A stretch of 64,000 nt of DNA from Gammaproteobacteria bacterium (lineage in GTDB: Bacteria > Pseudomonadota > Gammaproteobacteria > Natronospirales > REEB76), in the NCBI GenBank assembly GCA_027315405.1, contig DAHUYB010000097.1, positions 1-64,000 of the forward strand. Reading direction: 5' to 3'. The position numbers and the translations under genes were made by a program. Below are positions 1 to 8,694 of the stretch, piece by piece. The first letter of the stretch is position 1. The number at the start of each line of letters is the position of its first letter. Under the pieces are notes generated by a model. It saw nothing but the letters and a program-made list of their open reading frames with translations. It made no database searches and was not told the origin of the DNA.

Positions 1-711
1 GAGCGGCACGACATAAGAGGCGCCATCCACAATGTTGTGCAGCACCACCACACCCCAGATATTGCGTTTGCGGTCGTAGAGCTGCCCGAAAATCAATCCC
101 AGTACCAGCGCCGCGACAAATTGGGATACAACGATGCCCAAAGCCTGCCGTGAGGACATCCCGGCCATGGTTCGGTACGCGTGATAGCCAAACAGGTGCA
201 TGCTGGCGAATACCGCTGCGGCAATTAGCGTCCCACTGCGCAGCCGCCACAATTTCCAGCTTCCGAGACGGGAGTTATTCAACCCGGTCTGAATAACGCC
301 GCGAAACAGAAATTCTTCACTGACGCCGACGAACAAGCACATCATGACTATCCAAAAGCCCACCACGGCCAGTCCCGGATAATCACCAAGTTTGGAGTGC
401 CAGCCCGTGGATAAACCAAATACCACCGCCAGGACAAAAAAGATCAGCCACCAGCGATACCAGGGTCGTCGTTGCTCGCGGGAAAAACCGCCAATGGGAA
501 AACTGCGCCGCATAACCCACAGGAAAAACAACGGCAGGACGATAATCACTAAATGGGTAATCCAAATGCTCTTAATCAACCCCACGGGATCGTTCGCTGC
601 GCGCCCGGCGTTGCCGCCGATAAACACTGTTGACGCCATATAAACCAGCACCCACAGAATGCCGATCACCGCGTGCGGCCAGCGTACTTCTTTTTCGGTA
701 GCAGGATACAT
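1..711 (-). CDS. CPBP family intramembrane metalloprotease (C-terminus cut by window edge)
   Basis: I translated this frame from the minus strand; it stays open for 237 codons to base 1. It is a multi-spanning membrane protein with the three CPBP (Abi/Rce1-like) motifs: SEEFLFRG at residues 131-138 (the glutamate pair and arginine), FASMH at 168-172, and HN at 225-226. These residues form the presumed metal and catalytic site of the family, whose bacterial members cleave or process peptides inside the membrane, often in bacteriocin immunity or envelope stress. The start at 711 has a good ribosome site (aggaga) about 7 bases upstream. It lies downstream of the ABC/DUF4097 operon on the same strand, separated by a hairpin repeat, so it probably has its own promoter. 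The family call is firm; the substrate is unknown. Confidence 0.88.
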   Translation of the reverse strand, partial: MYPATEKEVRWPHAVIGILWVLVYMASTVFIGGNAGRAANDPVGLIKSIWITHLVIIVLPLFFLWVMRRSFPIGGFSREQRRPWYRWWLIFFVLAVVFGLSTGWHSKLGDYPGLAVVGFWIVMMCLFVGVSEEFLFRGVIQTGLNNSRLGSWKLWRLRSGTLIAAAVFASMHLFGYHAYRTMAGMSSRQALGIVVSQFVAALVLGLIFGQLYDRKRNIWGVVVLHNIVDGASYVVPL

Positions 712-841
712 TGATTAGTTCTCCTGTGTTGATCAAATCACTTGCAACTGTTCCGGGTTTCCTCTAGTTGTCAAGGGCGACCAATTGAACCGGAAAACGA
801 GACCACCCACCCTGACCGTACCCAGGATGGCTTTAAATCTA

Positions 842-953
842 AGAGCGTCTAACAAAATGCCTCAGCGCCCCCTCACCCCCCTCTCCCACCAAGGGAGAGG
901 GGGGGGGTTGAGCGGAAGGCAAGGGCAAGTGTTCTCATTTTGTTAGACGTTCT
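842..953. repeat. MITE-like/palindromic element with 18-bp terminal inverted repeats
   Basis: The 18-base arms 842-859 and 936-953 are inverted copies of each other with one mismatch (core GTCTAACAAAATG). Inside them a second palindrome, C-rich CCCCCCTCTCCC at about 876-888 against GGGAGAGGGGG at about 893-905, would extend the fold, so nearly the whole 112 bases can form one long hairpin. It has no ORF. Its right end overlaps the last bases of the stop codon of the upstream gene. It may be a non-autonomous mobile element or a REP-type repeat, and would also act as a transcription barrier before the CPBP gene. Other copies in the genome would settle this. Confidence 0.6.
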
Positions 954-1698
954 AAGGCTTGATTTGTGCCTTGACCGCCGATTCAACCCGCAAATCCACT
1001 TCACCCACGTTGACGCTCAATTTCATGCTGTCGGGACCGCTGCCATTAAGATTGATGCTGCGGCCGAGACCACTGTGTTCGCCTGCATGACTGATGTACT
1101 TGCCATGCATGTACAGCGCCGCTTCTCCAATGGTACTGGACAAAGCAATGGCGCCGGGCCGGGTGGTGCCGGTGGTGGCACTGATCTGACCTACGTTGAC
1201 CTTAGCGCTCAAGGCTCCACCCGGCACGTCCACATCAAGCTCGCCCACATTCAGATCGGCCTGTACGCCGCCGGTAACACCGTTGATAGTCGCTTGTCCC
1301 ACTTTCATGTTCAAATCCACGGCCAGCCGCGCCGGTACCTGGATAATCCATTTTTGCTTGACATCATCACTGCTCAACTTTCCGGGCGTGGTCAATAACA
1401 GTAGCAGGCGCTGGCCCTGCTGCTGCCGGGCAATCTGTGCCGCCTGGATTTCCTGCGTCGTGGCACGGCTCCGCCAGTGAAAAAACCACAGGAACTCGCG
1501 GGACTTTTGTTCCAGGCTGACTTGCACATGCACGGTATTGTCGGTGGACGGTGTGAGGCGGAGCTCACCGACACCGACCGTGATAACCAAGGTATTAATT
1601 CCGGTAGCGGGAATGTTCGCACTCAGCATTCGGGGGGCGGCCGCTTGCGCCAACAGTGGCAACCCGAGCAGCAATCCTAAAATGGCGATACGTTTCAT
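952..1698 (-). CDS. Secreted DUF4097-like beta-repeat protein
   Basis: About 248 aa starting MKRIAILG, with a Sec signal peptide ending near AQAA. I chose the start at 1698 rather than 1728 because GGAG lies 9-10 bases upstream and the signal peptide then begins correctly. The mature part carries six irregular copies of a V-G-E/Q-hydrophobic motif (VGELRL, VGQATI, VGELDV, VGQISA, IGEAAL, VGEVDL). This is the pattern of DUF4097/DUF2807-type proteins predicted to form a right-handed beta-helix on the cell surface or in the periplasm. It is the last gene of the GntR-ABC operon. Its C-terminus abuts the hairpin element at 842-953, so the natural end may have been altered. The function is unknown. 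Confidence 0.7.
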   Translation of the reverse strand: MKRIAILGLLLGLPLLAQAAAPRMLSANIPATGINTLVITVGVGELRLTPSTDNTVHVQVSLEQKSREFLWFFHWRSRATTQEIQAAQIARQQQGQRLLLLLTTPGKLSSDDVKQKWIIQVPARLAVDLNMKVGQATINGVTGGVQADLNVGELDVDVPGGALSAKVNVGQISATTGTTRPGAIALSSTIGEAALYMHGKYISHAGEHSGLGRSINLNGSGPDSMKLSVNVGEVDLRVESAVKAQIKP

Positions 1699-1739
1699 AA
1701 TCACGATCTCCTTACCGCGGGATCCCATCCAACGAATGC

Positions 1740-2681
1740 TTAGATTTCAGAGCGATTGCGGCGTAGCCAGATGGCGCCGGCCACAAAGACTGCACCGATG
1801 ACAGCGCCAATCCACATCTCCGGCTGGGCAAACACACGCGCCAGCGAACCCAGAGTCATAAGACCGCTATGCCCAGCAAATACATCGGGCTTTTCGCCGA
1901 ACCCAATACCTGGGCCTATGGTCACGCCATTGACCGAGTAATGGCCGCTCATGACCAAGGTGAACAACTTGCCAAGATGGCCAAAGACAGCATTGAACAA
2001 ATAATGGGTACCGATAAACAGGCGTTCCACGAGCATGGCGCCCAGTGGAATCAGCACGGTCCAAGCCAACACCAGTTTCCTGGCCCAGGCAGAACACAGC
2101 AGGAACCAGCCAAAAAAAGGTATCAGCCACAGGGACTGCACCATAAGGGCGAACGCCAACGTGATCCAGGCGAGAATGATGGTACCGGGTTGAAAAACCA
2201 GCGGCAGAATGTTCACGCCTATAAGAGATAAGGCAATGATAAACAGAATGCCGGTAATGATCTCGGTGACGATAACTGCCGCCAGCATCAATGCCGGTGC
2301 CGTCACCATGCCGGTGAAAAGCTTGGAAAGCACGGTAGTGGTATCCGAAAGCGGCAGCGACTTCCAGAACAGCACGCTGCGGTCCTTGCGGTCGGCGTGC
2401 AGTGTGTCCATGAGATAGAACCACACCATGAACAGCATCACCGTATTGAAGAAAGCCGCACTGCCAAAGATGAACGCACGCACCCCTTCAATACTATTTA
2501 CACCGGTGATGTCGCCATTGATGTTGATCATGCCCTGGTGGGCGGCAAGCAGCAACGCCCCGAAACCGTAGAGGGCAAACAATATCCCCAAGCAGCCAAT
2601 CACGGCAGGCACAATCCACAGGGACTTGTGCTCCCAGATCTCGCGTTTGGCGAGAGCAGAATAGGCTCGCATTGTGTTCAT
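1740..2681 (-). CDS. ABC-2 type transporter permease
   Basis: A 313-aa protein with an N-terminal cytoplasmic stretch and about six to seven hydrophobic membrane segments, typical of ABC-2 permeases. Its start overlaps the end of the ATPase gene by four bases (ATGA), so the two are translationally coupled and almost certainly form one transporter. The partner regulator is YtrA-like, which in Bacillus and Xanthomonas relatives controls exporters responding to cell-wall-active compounds. That role here is inference. The substrate cannot be read from the sequence. Confidence 0.85.
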   Translation of the reverse strand: MNTMRAYSALAKREIWEHKSLWIVPAVIGCLGILFALYGFGALLLAAHQGMININGDITGVNSIEGVRAFIFGSAAFFNTVMLFMVWFYLMDTLHADRKDRSVLFWKSLPLSDTTTVLSKLFTGMVTAPALMLAAVIVTEIITGILFIIALSLIGVNILPLVFQPGTIILAWITLAFALMVQSLWLIPFFGWFLLCSAWARKLVLAWTVLIPLGAMLVERLFIGTHYLFNAVFGHLGKLFTLVMSGHYSVNGVTIGPGIGFGEKPDVFAGHSGLMTLGSLARVFAQPEMWIGAVIGAVFVAGAIWLRRNRSEI

Positions 2682-3535
2682 TGCACGGCTCCTTGCATCT
2701 TCGCGACGAACAGGTCAGCGATGCTGGGCGTGTGGATCTCACCGAGCGCGGCCAATTTGGCGCGTTCTATGCCCTCGAACAGAAACAGTTTCTTACCAAA
2801 TATCTCACGCTCATTGATAGGATTAAGAGCCTGTGCGGCGGCAATCTTATCCTGCGCTACCAGTACTTCTGCGAACTTCTCAGCCACAACCTCCATAGAA
2901 TCATCCAATACGATCTTGCCATTGCTGATGAACATCAGATGGGTGAGCAGTTTTTCGACTTCTTCCACTTGATGAGTGGTGATCAGGATGGTGCGCTTCT
3001 CATCGAAATAATCGTTCAGTAGATTTGAATAAAACTCCTTGCGGTACAGGATATCGAGGCCGATGGTGGGCTCGTCCAGCACCAGCAGCTTGGCGTCAAT
3101 CGCCATGATCAGCGCCAGGTGCAGTTGTGTGACCATGCCCTTGGATAATTGACCCACCTTGCTCTTTTGCGAAATCTTGGTGCGCTCCAGGAAATGCCGG
3201 GCGCGTTCGCGGCTGAAGCGCGGATGTACCGCTTCCACGAACTCGATGGCGTTCGCCACCTTGAGCCAGCGCGGCAAGGTGGCCACGTCGGCGATGAAGC
3301 ATACATCCTGCATTAGCTGGCGACGCGAGATACGCGGGTCATGACCCAGCACATCCAGTTCGCCTTCGAAATTGGTGAGCCCGAGGATGGCTTTGAGGGC
3401 CGTGGTCTTGCCGGCGCCATTGGGGCCGATCAAGCCCACGATGCGGCCTTCCTCGATATCGAAATCCACCTTGTCGAGCGCGCGCAGACCACCGTAATGC
3501 TTGCTCAACCCGCGGGCTTGTATCAGCATGTTCAT
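2678..3535 (-). CDS. ABC transporter ATP-binding protein (YtrB-like)
   Basis: A 285-aa ATPase. Walker A GPNGAGKTT is at residues 37-45, a signature-like LSKGM at 130-134 (in place of LSGGQ), Walker B LLVLDEP at 150-156, and the H-loop in TTHQVEE near 187. The LSKGM variant is common in exporters paired with YtrA-type GntR regulators. The gene overlaps both the regulator upstream and the permease downstream by four bases, so the three are one operon. The C-terminal 70 residues are a variable domain that probably contacts the permease. Confidence 0.92.
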   Translation of the reverse strand: MNMLIQARGLSKHYGGLRALDKVDFDIEEGRIVGLIGPNGAGKTTALKAILGLTNFEGELDVLGHDPRISRRQLMQDVCFIADVATLPRWLKVANAIEFVEAVHPRFSRERARHFLERTKISQKSKVGQLSKGMVTQLHLALIMAIDAKLLVLDEPTIGLDILYRKEFYSNLLNDYFDEKRTILITTHQVEEVEKLLTHLMFISNGKIVLDDSMEVVAEKFAEVLVAQDKIAAAQALNPINEREIFGKKLFLFEGIERAKLAALGEIHTPSIADLFVAKMQGAVQ

Positions 3536-3906
3536 GACTTGCTCCGTTTGCCGTCATCCACGGCTTTCAACAATTCCTTCACATCCAGATCCAGACGGTC
3601 GATGCGCTGCACCATTTGCGGCCACTCGGTTTTGAGGAATACTTCGCGCTCATTCTTCATGAGTGCGCGGCTGGCGCCGGGTTTCACGAACATGCCCAAA
3701 CCACGGCGCTTCTCCACCAGCTCCTCGTCCACCAGCGCCTGGTAACCTTTGAGCACGGTGAGCGGGTTGATCTGGTAATCCGCGGCCACCGCTCGCACTG
3801 AAGGCAATGGGTCGCCTTCCTTGAGTGTGCCCTCAAGAATCATGGCCACCACCCGGTCCCGCAGCTGGCGGTAGATTGGCTGGTTGTCGCTCCAATTCGG
3901 GTCCAT
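3532..3906 (-). CDS. GntR family transcriptional regulator, YtrA subfamily
   Basis: A 124-aa protein with an N-terminal winged helix (PIYRQLRDRV ... LPSVRAVAADYQINPLTVLKGY) and only a short helical C-terminal tail, which defines the YtrA subfamily. It overlaps the ATPase gene by four bases. The family usually represses its own ABC operon and binds palindromes near its promoters. One perfect palindrome lies 17 bases upstream of this start codon (3923-3940) and another lies in the promoter of the preceding gene (4492-4513). Both are candidate operators. Autoregulation is inferred. Confidence 0.9.
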   Translation of the reverse strand: MDPNWSDNQPIYRQLRDRVVAMILEGTLKEGDPLPSVRAVAADYQINPLTVLKGYQALVDEELVEKRRGLGMFVKPGASRALMKNEREVFLKTEWPQMVQRIDRLDLDVKELLKAVDDGKRSKS

Positions 3907-3922
3907 GCATGTCTCCCTTGCT

Positions 3923-3940
3923 GCTCTAGCGTACTAGAGC
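3923..3940. promoter_or_regulatory. Candidate operator palindrome before the GntR gene
   Basis: Perfect 7-base arms GCTCTAG and CTAGAGC with a 4-base spacer CGTA, immediately upstream of the GntR start codon. Its placement suits autorepression, although its sequence differs from the palindrome at 4492-4513. Confidence 0.5.
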
Positions 3941-3957
3941 GCTAAGTCCGGCGTACC

Positions 3958-4440
3958 TTAGCCGCCCGCACGTTCAAATACCAGCGCGTTGAATAGACGC
4001 AAAGTAGCGTTGGTATCCAGATACTGACCGGGGAAAACCGCTTCCAGGGCCTTGACCAAAGAGGCGCTGGCGGCATCTTCCACGATGGCGGCCTGAGCCG
4101 CTGGCGCATTGCTGGTCATTTTGACGGCGGCAACTTCCGCCAGCTGTTCGGCGGTGGGTTGCACAGTAATGGGCGCGAGTGCGATGTCGGTTGCCAGCGG
4201 GCGTTGCACGCCGCGAACTTCCGCATAGCGCCAATCGTCCTCGCTGGGCGTGACCAGAACGGCGCCGAGATTCACCGTACCGGCTTCGGCATCCGCCGGG
4301 GTTACAACGATGGCGCCAAGCCGAATAGTGTTAGCCTGTAGCTGTGAGTGCCGGTGCAGAGCCATACCGCTGACCATGGCAAGAGTGGTCACGTTCAAGA
4401 CAAAAGCAACGGTGAGAATAACTTTGCTGGTGGTATTCAT
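3958..4440 (-). CDS. Small membrane-anchored/secreted protein, unknown
   Basis: A 160-aa protein with one N-terminal membrane segment or uncleaved signal (residues about 7-27). It then has three loose copies of a motif I-x-L-G/A-x-I-x-V-T/Q-P (LGAIVVTP, LGAVLVTP, LAPITVQP). The C-terminus has ALEAVFPGQYL, echoed by ALESLPGQYL in the secreted protein at 21628-22239. A GGAG site precedes the start. It sits first in the GntR-ABC operon, 51 bases before the regulator, so it is probably co-regulated and acts at the envelope. I do not recognise a family. Confidence 0.65.
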   Translation of the reverse strand: MNTTSKVILTVAFVLNVTTLAMVSGMALHRHSQLQANTIRLGAIVVTPADAEAGTVNLGAVLVTPSEDDWRYAEVRGVQRPLATDIALAPITVQPTAEQLAEVAAVKMTSNAPAAQAAIVEDAASASLVKALEAVFPGQYLDTNATLRLFNALVFERAGG

Positions 4441-4487
4441 AGTAATGCTCCTAACACTCCTTAGATCCGGCTCAGGGCCATTTCAGT

Positions 4488-4535
4488 AATGGTGTTATAG
4501 ACAACTATAACACTAGAAAAAGAAAAAACAAGCAC
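4488..4535 (-). promoter_or_regulatory. Promoter with embedded palindromic operator for the GntR-ABC operon
   Basis: On the minus strand a -35-like TTGTTT and a -10-like TATAGT are spaced by 16 bases. The -10 lies inside a perfect inverted repeat with 9-base arms GTGTTATAG (4492-4500) and CTATAACAC (4505-4513) and a 4-base spacer. Including the next base, the site fits GGTG-N16-CACT, close to the GGTG-N16-CACC site I recall for Xanthomonas YtrA. A repressor bound here would block RNA polymerase. Confidence 0.6.
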
Positions 4536-4702
4536 CTGGGAAGAAATTTTTTCATGAGAATAAGTTCCTTCAATATCAATAAGTTACAAACGCTCCGGTG
4601 CTGCTGCCAGCATCCCAACCCCCCAATTAAGCGTCTCCTCGGCATAAGTCCCGCGAATAGCCCCTCTGGCATACTGGGCGCTTGTTCGCAGGGAACCCGC
4701 GC

Positions 4703-5746
4703 ATGCTGATTTACGGCGCCTACGGCTATACCGCTTCACTCATCGTGGAGGCCGCCTTGGAACAAGGTCTGCGCCCACTGTTGGCGGGGCGCAATGCCGA
4801 CAAACTAAAAAGTTTTGCCGAACGCTACGGCCTACCCTTCCTGGTTTTTGATTTGCACAACGCGGCGGCTCTGGATCAGGCCTTCAAAGAACAGCGTTTG
4901 GTACTCAACTGCGCCGGCCCCTTTACTCAAACCTACCGGCCGGTAGCGGCTGCCTGTCTGCGCCAACGGGTCCAATATCTGGACATTACCGGCGAAATTG
5001 AAGTATTCGAGGCGCTGGCGACGATGAATCAAGAAGCGAAACAAGCCGGTGTGATGTTGTTGCCGGGTGTGGGCTTTGACGTGGTGCCCACGGATTGTCT
5101 CGCCGCCCATCTCAAAGATCGTTTGCCTTCGGCCACCCAACTGGCGCTGGCGTTCCGTGCAGGCGGCGGTTTTTCCCGCGGCACCCGCCGTACCATGCTG
5201 GAGGGGCTCGGCCGCGACGGTGCGGTGCGCAGCGACGGGCATATCCTGCGAGTGCCGGCTGCTTGGAAAGTACGCCCGGTGGATTTTGGAGATGATCGCA
5301 CGCATGAAGCGGTGAGCATCCCCTGGGGCGACGTCGCGACTGCCTGGTACAGCACCGGCATCCCCAACATCGAGATTTATGCCGCCTTACCGCCGGCCCA
5401 CATACGTGCGCTGCGGTTGAGCCGCCACCTCGGCTGGCTGCTGCGCAGCAAACCGGTACGTGCGCAGTTGCGGCGTCGCATTGAGACCGGTGCGACCGGA
5501 CCCGACGCCGCGACCCGCAGAAGCACGGAAAGTGTTGTCTGGGGTGAAGTGCGGGACCCGCAGGGCCAACTTGCGCACAGCCGCTTGCGTTGCGCCAACG
5601 GTTACAGTTTTACGGCACGCTCGGCGGTGGCAGCCGCGCGGCGTGTGCTCGCCGGTGATATCAAACCCGGATTCCAGACGCCCGCGCGTGCCTTCGGCAT
5701 CGGTTTCGTGCTGGCGCTGGGTGCACGCATTACCGATCTACCATGA
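4703..5746 (+). CDS. Saccharopine dehydrogenase-like NAD(P)-binding protein
   Basis: About 347 aa from the internal ATG at 4703, which places the Rossmann motif YGAYGYTA right at the N-terminus as in relatives; the longer reading from 4682 adds seven unlikely residues. The family (saccharopine dehydrogenase NADP-binding domain, including trans-acting enoyl reductases) binds NAD(P)H. Conserved stretches LAGRN, NCAGPF and DITGE are visible. It is a single gene just upstream of mdh on the same strand. The substrate is unknown, as for most bacterial members outside lysine metabolism. Confidence 0.8.
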   Translation: MLIYGAYGYTASLIVEAALEQGLRPLLAGRNADKLKSFAERYGLPFLVFDLHNAAALDQAFKEQRLVLNCAGPFTQTYRPVAAACLRQRVQYLDITGEIEVFEALATMNQEAKQAGVMLLPGVGFDVVPTDCLAAHLKDRLPSATQLALAFRAGGGFSRGTRRTMLEGLGRDGAVRSDGHILRVPAAWKVRPVDFGDDRTHEAVSIPWGDVATAWYSTGIPNIEIYAALPPAHIRALRLSRHLGWLLRSKPVRAQLRRRIETGATGPDAATRRSTESVVWGEVRDPQGQLAHSRLRCANGYSFTARSAVAAARRVLAGDIKPGFQTPARAFGIGFVLALGARITDLP

Positions 5747-5857
5747 CCTGACCCGGTGATGCGTCGGGTGTTAAAATTCGCGCTTCGCCTTTCCGATTAC
5801 CTACGGGTGCCCCGCGACGTCGCCCGCACTCATTCAACCAATGGAGTTTATTCCTAC

Positions 5858-6844
5858 ATGCCAACCAAGAAGCCCGCCCGTATCACCATCACCGGCGCCG
5901 CCGGCCAGATCGGCTATCAGCTTATTTTCCGCATCGCTGCCGGCGATCTGTTCGGCGTGCAACAGCCGGTGATCCTGCAACTGCTGGAAGTCACGCCGGC
6001 ATTGGGCACCCTCAACGGCGTGGTGATGGAACTGAACGACTGTGCCTTCCCAACCGTCGCCGGTATCGTGGCCACTGACAATCCTGATGTGGCCTTCAAG
6101 GACGCCGATTATGCGATCCTCGTGGGCGCTAAGCCCCGCGGCCCCGGCATGGAGCGCAAAGATCTGCTGCTGGAGAACGCCAGGATTTTTTCCGCCCAGG
6201 GGAAAGCCATCAACAAAGTAGCGAGGAAAAACATCAAGGTGCTGGTGGTCGGCAATCCCGCCAATACCAATGCTCTGATCACCGCCGCCAACGCGCCGCG
6301 CATCAGCAAGCAGAATATCACCTCCATGATGCGCCTGGATCATAACCGCGCCGCCTCGCAGCTCGCCGCCAAAACCGGCGCACCTGTGAACGATGTGAAG
6401 CGCTTGGTCATCTGGGGCAATCATTCAGCGACCCAGTATCCCGATATCCATCAAGCCACCATCAGGGGCAAACCAGCGGTGAAGCTGGTGGATGAGAATT
6501 GGGTGAAAAATGAGTTTATCCCCACGGTGCAGCAGCGCGGTGCTGTCATCATCAAAGCGCGCGGGGCTTCGTCCGCCGCCTCCGCGGCTTCCGCCGCCAT
6601 TGACCACATGCGCGATTGGGTCATTGGCAGCAAGAATCAGTGGGTCAGCATGGGCGTGCCTTCCGACGGCAGTTATGGCATCCAGAAAGACATCATCTAC
6701 GGCTTCCCGGTAGTGTGCGCCAAGGGCCAGTACAAGATCGTGAAGGGTCTCAAGCCCGGTCCGTTTTCGCGGCAACGCATGCAAGCCACCGAAGCTGAAT
6801 TGCTGGAAGAGCGCGCAGGCGTGAAGGATCTGCTGGGCGGCTGA
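5858..6844 (+). CDS. mdh: Malate dehydrogenase (type 2)
   Basis: A 328-aa enzyme interconverting malate and oxaloacetate with NAD in the TCA cycle. The start [10 protein letters not shown] at 5858 has GGAG upstream; the frame is open further 5' but those residues are not family-like. Visible features are the NAD motif GAAGQIG (13-19), the substrate-binding arginines in [13 protein letters not shown], the MRLDHNR segment with the catalytic Asp near 161, and GNHS with the catalytic His near 189. This is the MDH type found in many beta- and gammaproteobacteria rather than the E. coli type. A strong terminator follows. Confidence 0.95.
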   Translation: MPTKKPARITITGAAGQIGYQLIFRIAAGDLFGVQQPVILQLLEVTPALGTLNGVVMELNDCAFPTVAGIVATDNPDVAFKDADYAILVGAKPRGPGMERKDLLLENARIFSAQGKAINKVARKNIKVLVVGNPANTNALITAANAPRISKQNITSMMRLDHNRAASQLAAKTGAPVNDVKRLVIWGNHSATQYPDIHQATIRGKPAVKLVDENWVKNEFIPTVQQRGAVIIKARGASSAASAASAAIDHMRDWVIGSKNQWVSMGVPSDGSYGIQKDIIYGFPVVCAKGQYKIVKGLKPGPFSRQRMQATEAELLEERAGVKDLLGG

Positions 6845-6876
6845 ATAAATTCCCGCAACTACCAATTAAAAGATAA

Positions 6877-6908
6877 GGGCCGCAGTGACCACTGCGGCCC
6901 TTTTTGTT
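6877..6908 (+). terminator. Rho-independent terminator after mdh
   Basis: Perfect 11-base arms GGGCCGCAGTG and CACTGCGGCCC (6877-6900) with a tiny loop, followed by TTTTTGTT. It lies between convergent mdh and the S10 peptidase gene and may work in both directions, though the minus-strand T run is weaker. Confidence 0.9.
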
Positions 6909-6926
6909 GTCCGCGACTGTACAGAC

Positions 6927-8498
6927 TTAGCGCGCGCGACTATGGGTCGAGTCAATGAACTTAGCGGCATTGTCGTGCAATGCCTTGAGAGAAGGCACGT
7001 GCACATACACCATATGACCTGACGGATAGAACGCATACTGGATGTTGCTTTGCAGTTTATCCGGCATCGGCAGGTGATGCATGGTATAGACCGCCGCATA
7101 GTAGGGCGTGGCCAGATCGAAGTAACCGGCATTCAACAGCACCTTGAGATCCGGGTTGTAGGCCATGGCAGATGCCAAGTCCGGCATCACATTGACGCCA
7201 AATGGCAAGGGGAAGGGCGCGCCCGGCGGTTGGTGCAGGAAGCTCCATTCAGGAAACACGTTAATTTCCGGACGGTAAACCCTATCCTGACCGAATTTCA
7301 GGTCCTTGCGCACGTAGTCATTGAAAGCCGAGACGTAGGCCGAACTGATGGCGGCAGACTGGGGATCGTATTCCGCCTGTTCAGCCAGCGGATCCATAAC
7401 CGGGCCGGCAAAACGACTGTCAAGGCGGCCGGTAAGCTCATCGGAACCCAGCAATAATTCATGCTCGAACTCCGGACCGGTGACCCGCAGGTTGGCTTTC
7501 AGCAGGTAACTCACCGGCAGACCGGTGTAGTTGTGCAATTGCTCCGCCATCTGCTGCTTGGCTGCCGGATCAAGGGTCGAGCCTGCCTGCAAGGCCTTGG
7601 CGTAATCGTTCATGGCAAAGTGTTGCACCTGCTGCAGCAACGGCTGGAGTTCCGCCGGCTGGTTGGGCAGCTTGTGGTGATACCAGGCGGTGGCCGTGAA
7701 TGTGGGCAGCATCAATTCGTAAGGCAGATCCATGCCGGGATTGATTTGCGGAAAATCCGCGTTCAGATCGAAATTGAGGATTTCGGACAACAAGATGACG
7801 CCGTTTAGATCCACGTCATCATCGGTCTCGAGATCGTTAGCCAACACCGCTGAACGCGTGGTGCCGTAGCTCTCGCCGAACAGGTACTTGGGCGAATTCC
7901 AACGACCGTATTTGGAGAGAAATTCGGTGATGAACTGGGCGAAGGCCTTGCCATCTGGGTCCACACCGTAGAAATCCTTGGGTGTGCCCACGCCGCCTTT
8001 GTCCTTGTCGAGAATGCGGCTAAACCCGGTGCCCATGGCGTCTATGAACACTTCATCGGTGGCGTCCAGCAGACTGTAATCGTTGTTGACCAATTGATAA
8101 GGTGCGGCCGGGGTGTGGGTATGATCTGCGGTTACCACCCGGCGTGGGCCGAAGGCACCCATGTGCAGCCACACGCTTGAAGAGCCGGGACCGCCGTTAT
8201 AGAAAAACGTCACCGGCCGGTTTGCGGGATTGACGCCATCTTTTAAATAAGCCACATAGAACATGCTGCCCGTGGGTTTGCCGTCCTTGTTCTTCAGGAT
8301 AAGGGTACCGGCTACCGCCTTGTAGTTGATGCGCTGGCCTTCCACGGTCACCGAACCCTGGGTGGTGGACTCCTGGGGTGCGGTAGCCGCAGCAGTTGAT
8401 GCCGCTGCGGGAGCTTTGGCGGTCGGTTTGTCCGCCGCGAATACGGGCAATACAAGTGCGGCGGCGAACGGCACCGCGAACAGAAGGGAGCGTTTCAC
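6927..8498 (-). CDS. Secreted S10 family serine carboxypeptidase-like protein
   Basis: A 523-aa protein with a signal peptide (cleavage near VFAAD) and an Ala/Thr-rich linker (residues 25-45), so it is periplasmic or exported. The alpha/beta-hydrolase catalytic set of the S10 family is present: oxyanion segment FYNGGPGSSS (99-108), nucleophile Ser210 in GESYGTTR, Asp in NAGYFDLATPY, and His in PSGHMVY. S10 enzymes remove C-terminal residues from peptides, often at acidic pH. It is convergent with mdh and divergent from the sensor gene at 8695. Confidence 0.9.
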   Translation of the reverse strand: MKRSLLFAVPFAAALVLPVFAADKPTAKAPAAASTAAATAPQESTTQGSVTVEGQRINYKAVAGTLILKNKDGKPTGSMFYVAYLKDGVNPANRPVTFFYNGGPGSSSVWLHMGAFGPRRVVTADHTHTPAAPYQLVNNDYSLLDATDEVFIDAMGTGFSRILDKDKGGVGTPKDFYGVDPDGKAFAQFITEFLSKYGRWNSPKYLFGESYGTTRSAVLANDLETDDDVDLNGVILLSEILNFDLNADFPQINPGMDLPYELMLPTFTATAWYHHKLPNQPAELQPLLQQVQHFAMNDYAKALQAGSTLDPAAKQQMAEQLHNYTGLPVSYLLKANLRVTGPEFEHELLLGSDELTGRLDSRFAGPVMDPLAEQAEYDPQSAAISSAYVSAFNDYVRKDLKFGQDRVYRPEINVFPEWSFLHQPPGAPFPLPFGVNVMPDLASAMAYNPDLKVLLNAGYFDLATPYYAAVYTMHHLPMPDKLQSNIQYAFYPSGHMVYVHVPSLKALHDNAAKFIDSTHSRAR

Positions 8499-8694
8499 GA
8501 GAATCTCCTTATGGCATGGTTGATTGGAACAGAGTGGTTGTCGGGACAGCTATGGCGGTGGTCAGTTCCCCGGCCGCCGGGTCCAAAAGGAGCCGGCAGC
8601 CTACGCTTGGCGCTGCATTTCGTCCAGCCGGCGGAGATGCGGCCGGGACTCCCCGGGAGTACAGTGCCGCGGCACGCTTCAAAGGAGTTGCACC
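8499..8694. other. 196-bp divergent intergenic region
   Basis: GC-rich spacer between the divergent S10 peptidase and membrane sensor genes; both promoters should lie here. The open frames running through it have no family features. I see a clear ribosome site (aaaggag, about 8681-8687) for the right-hand gene and no convincing operator. Confidence 0.4.
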
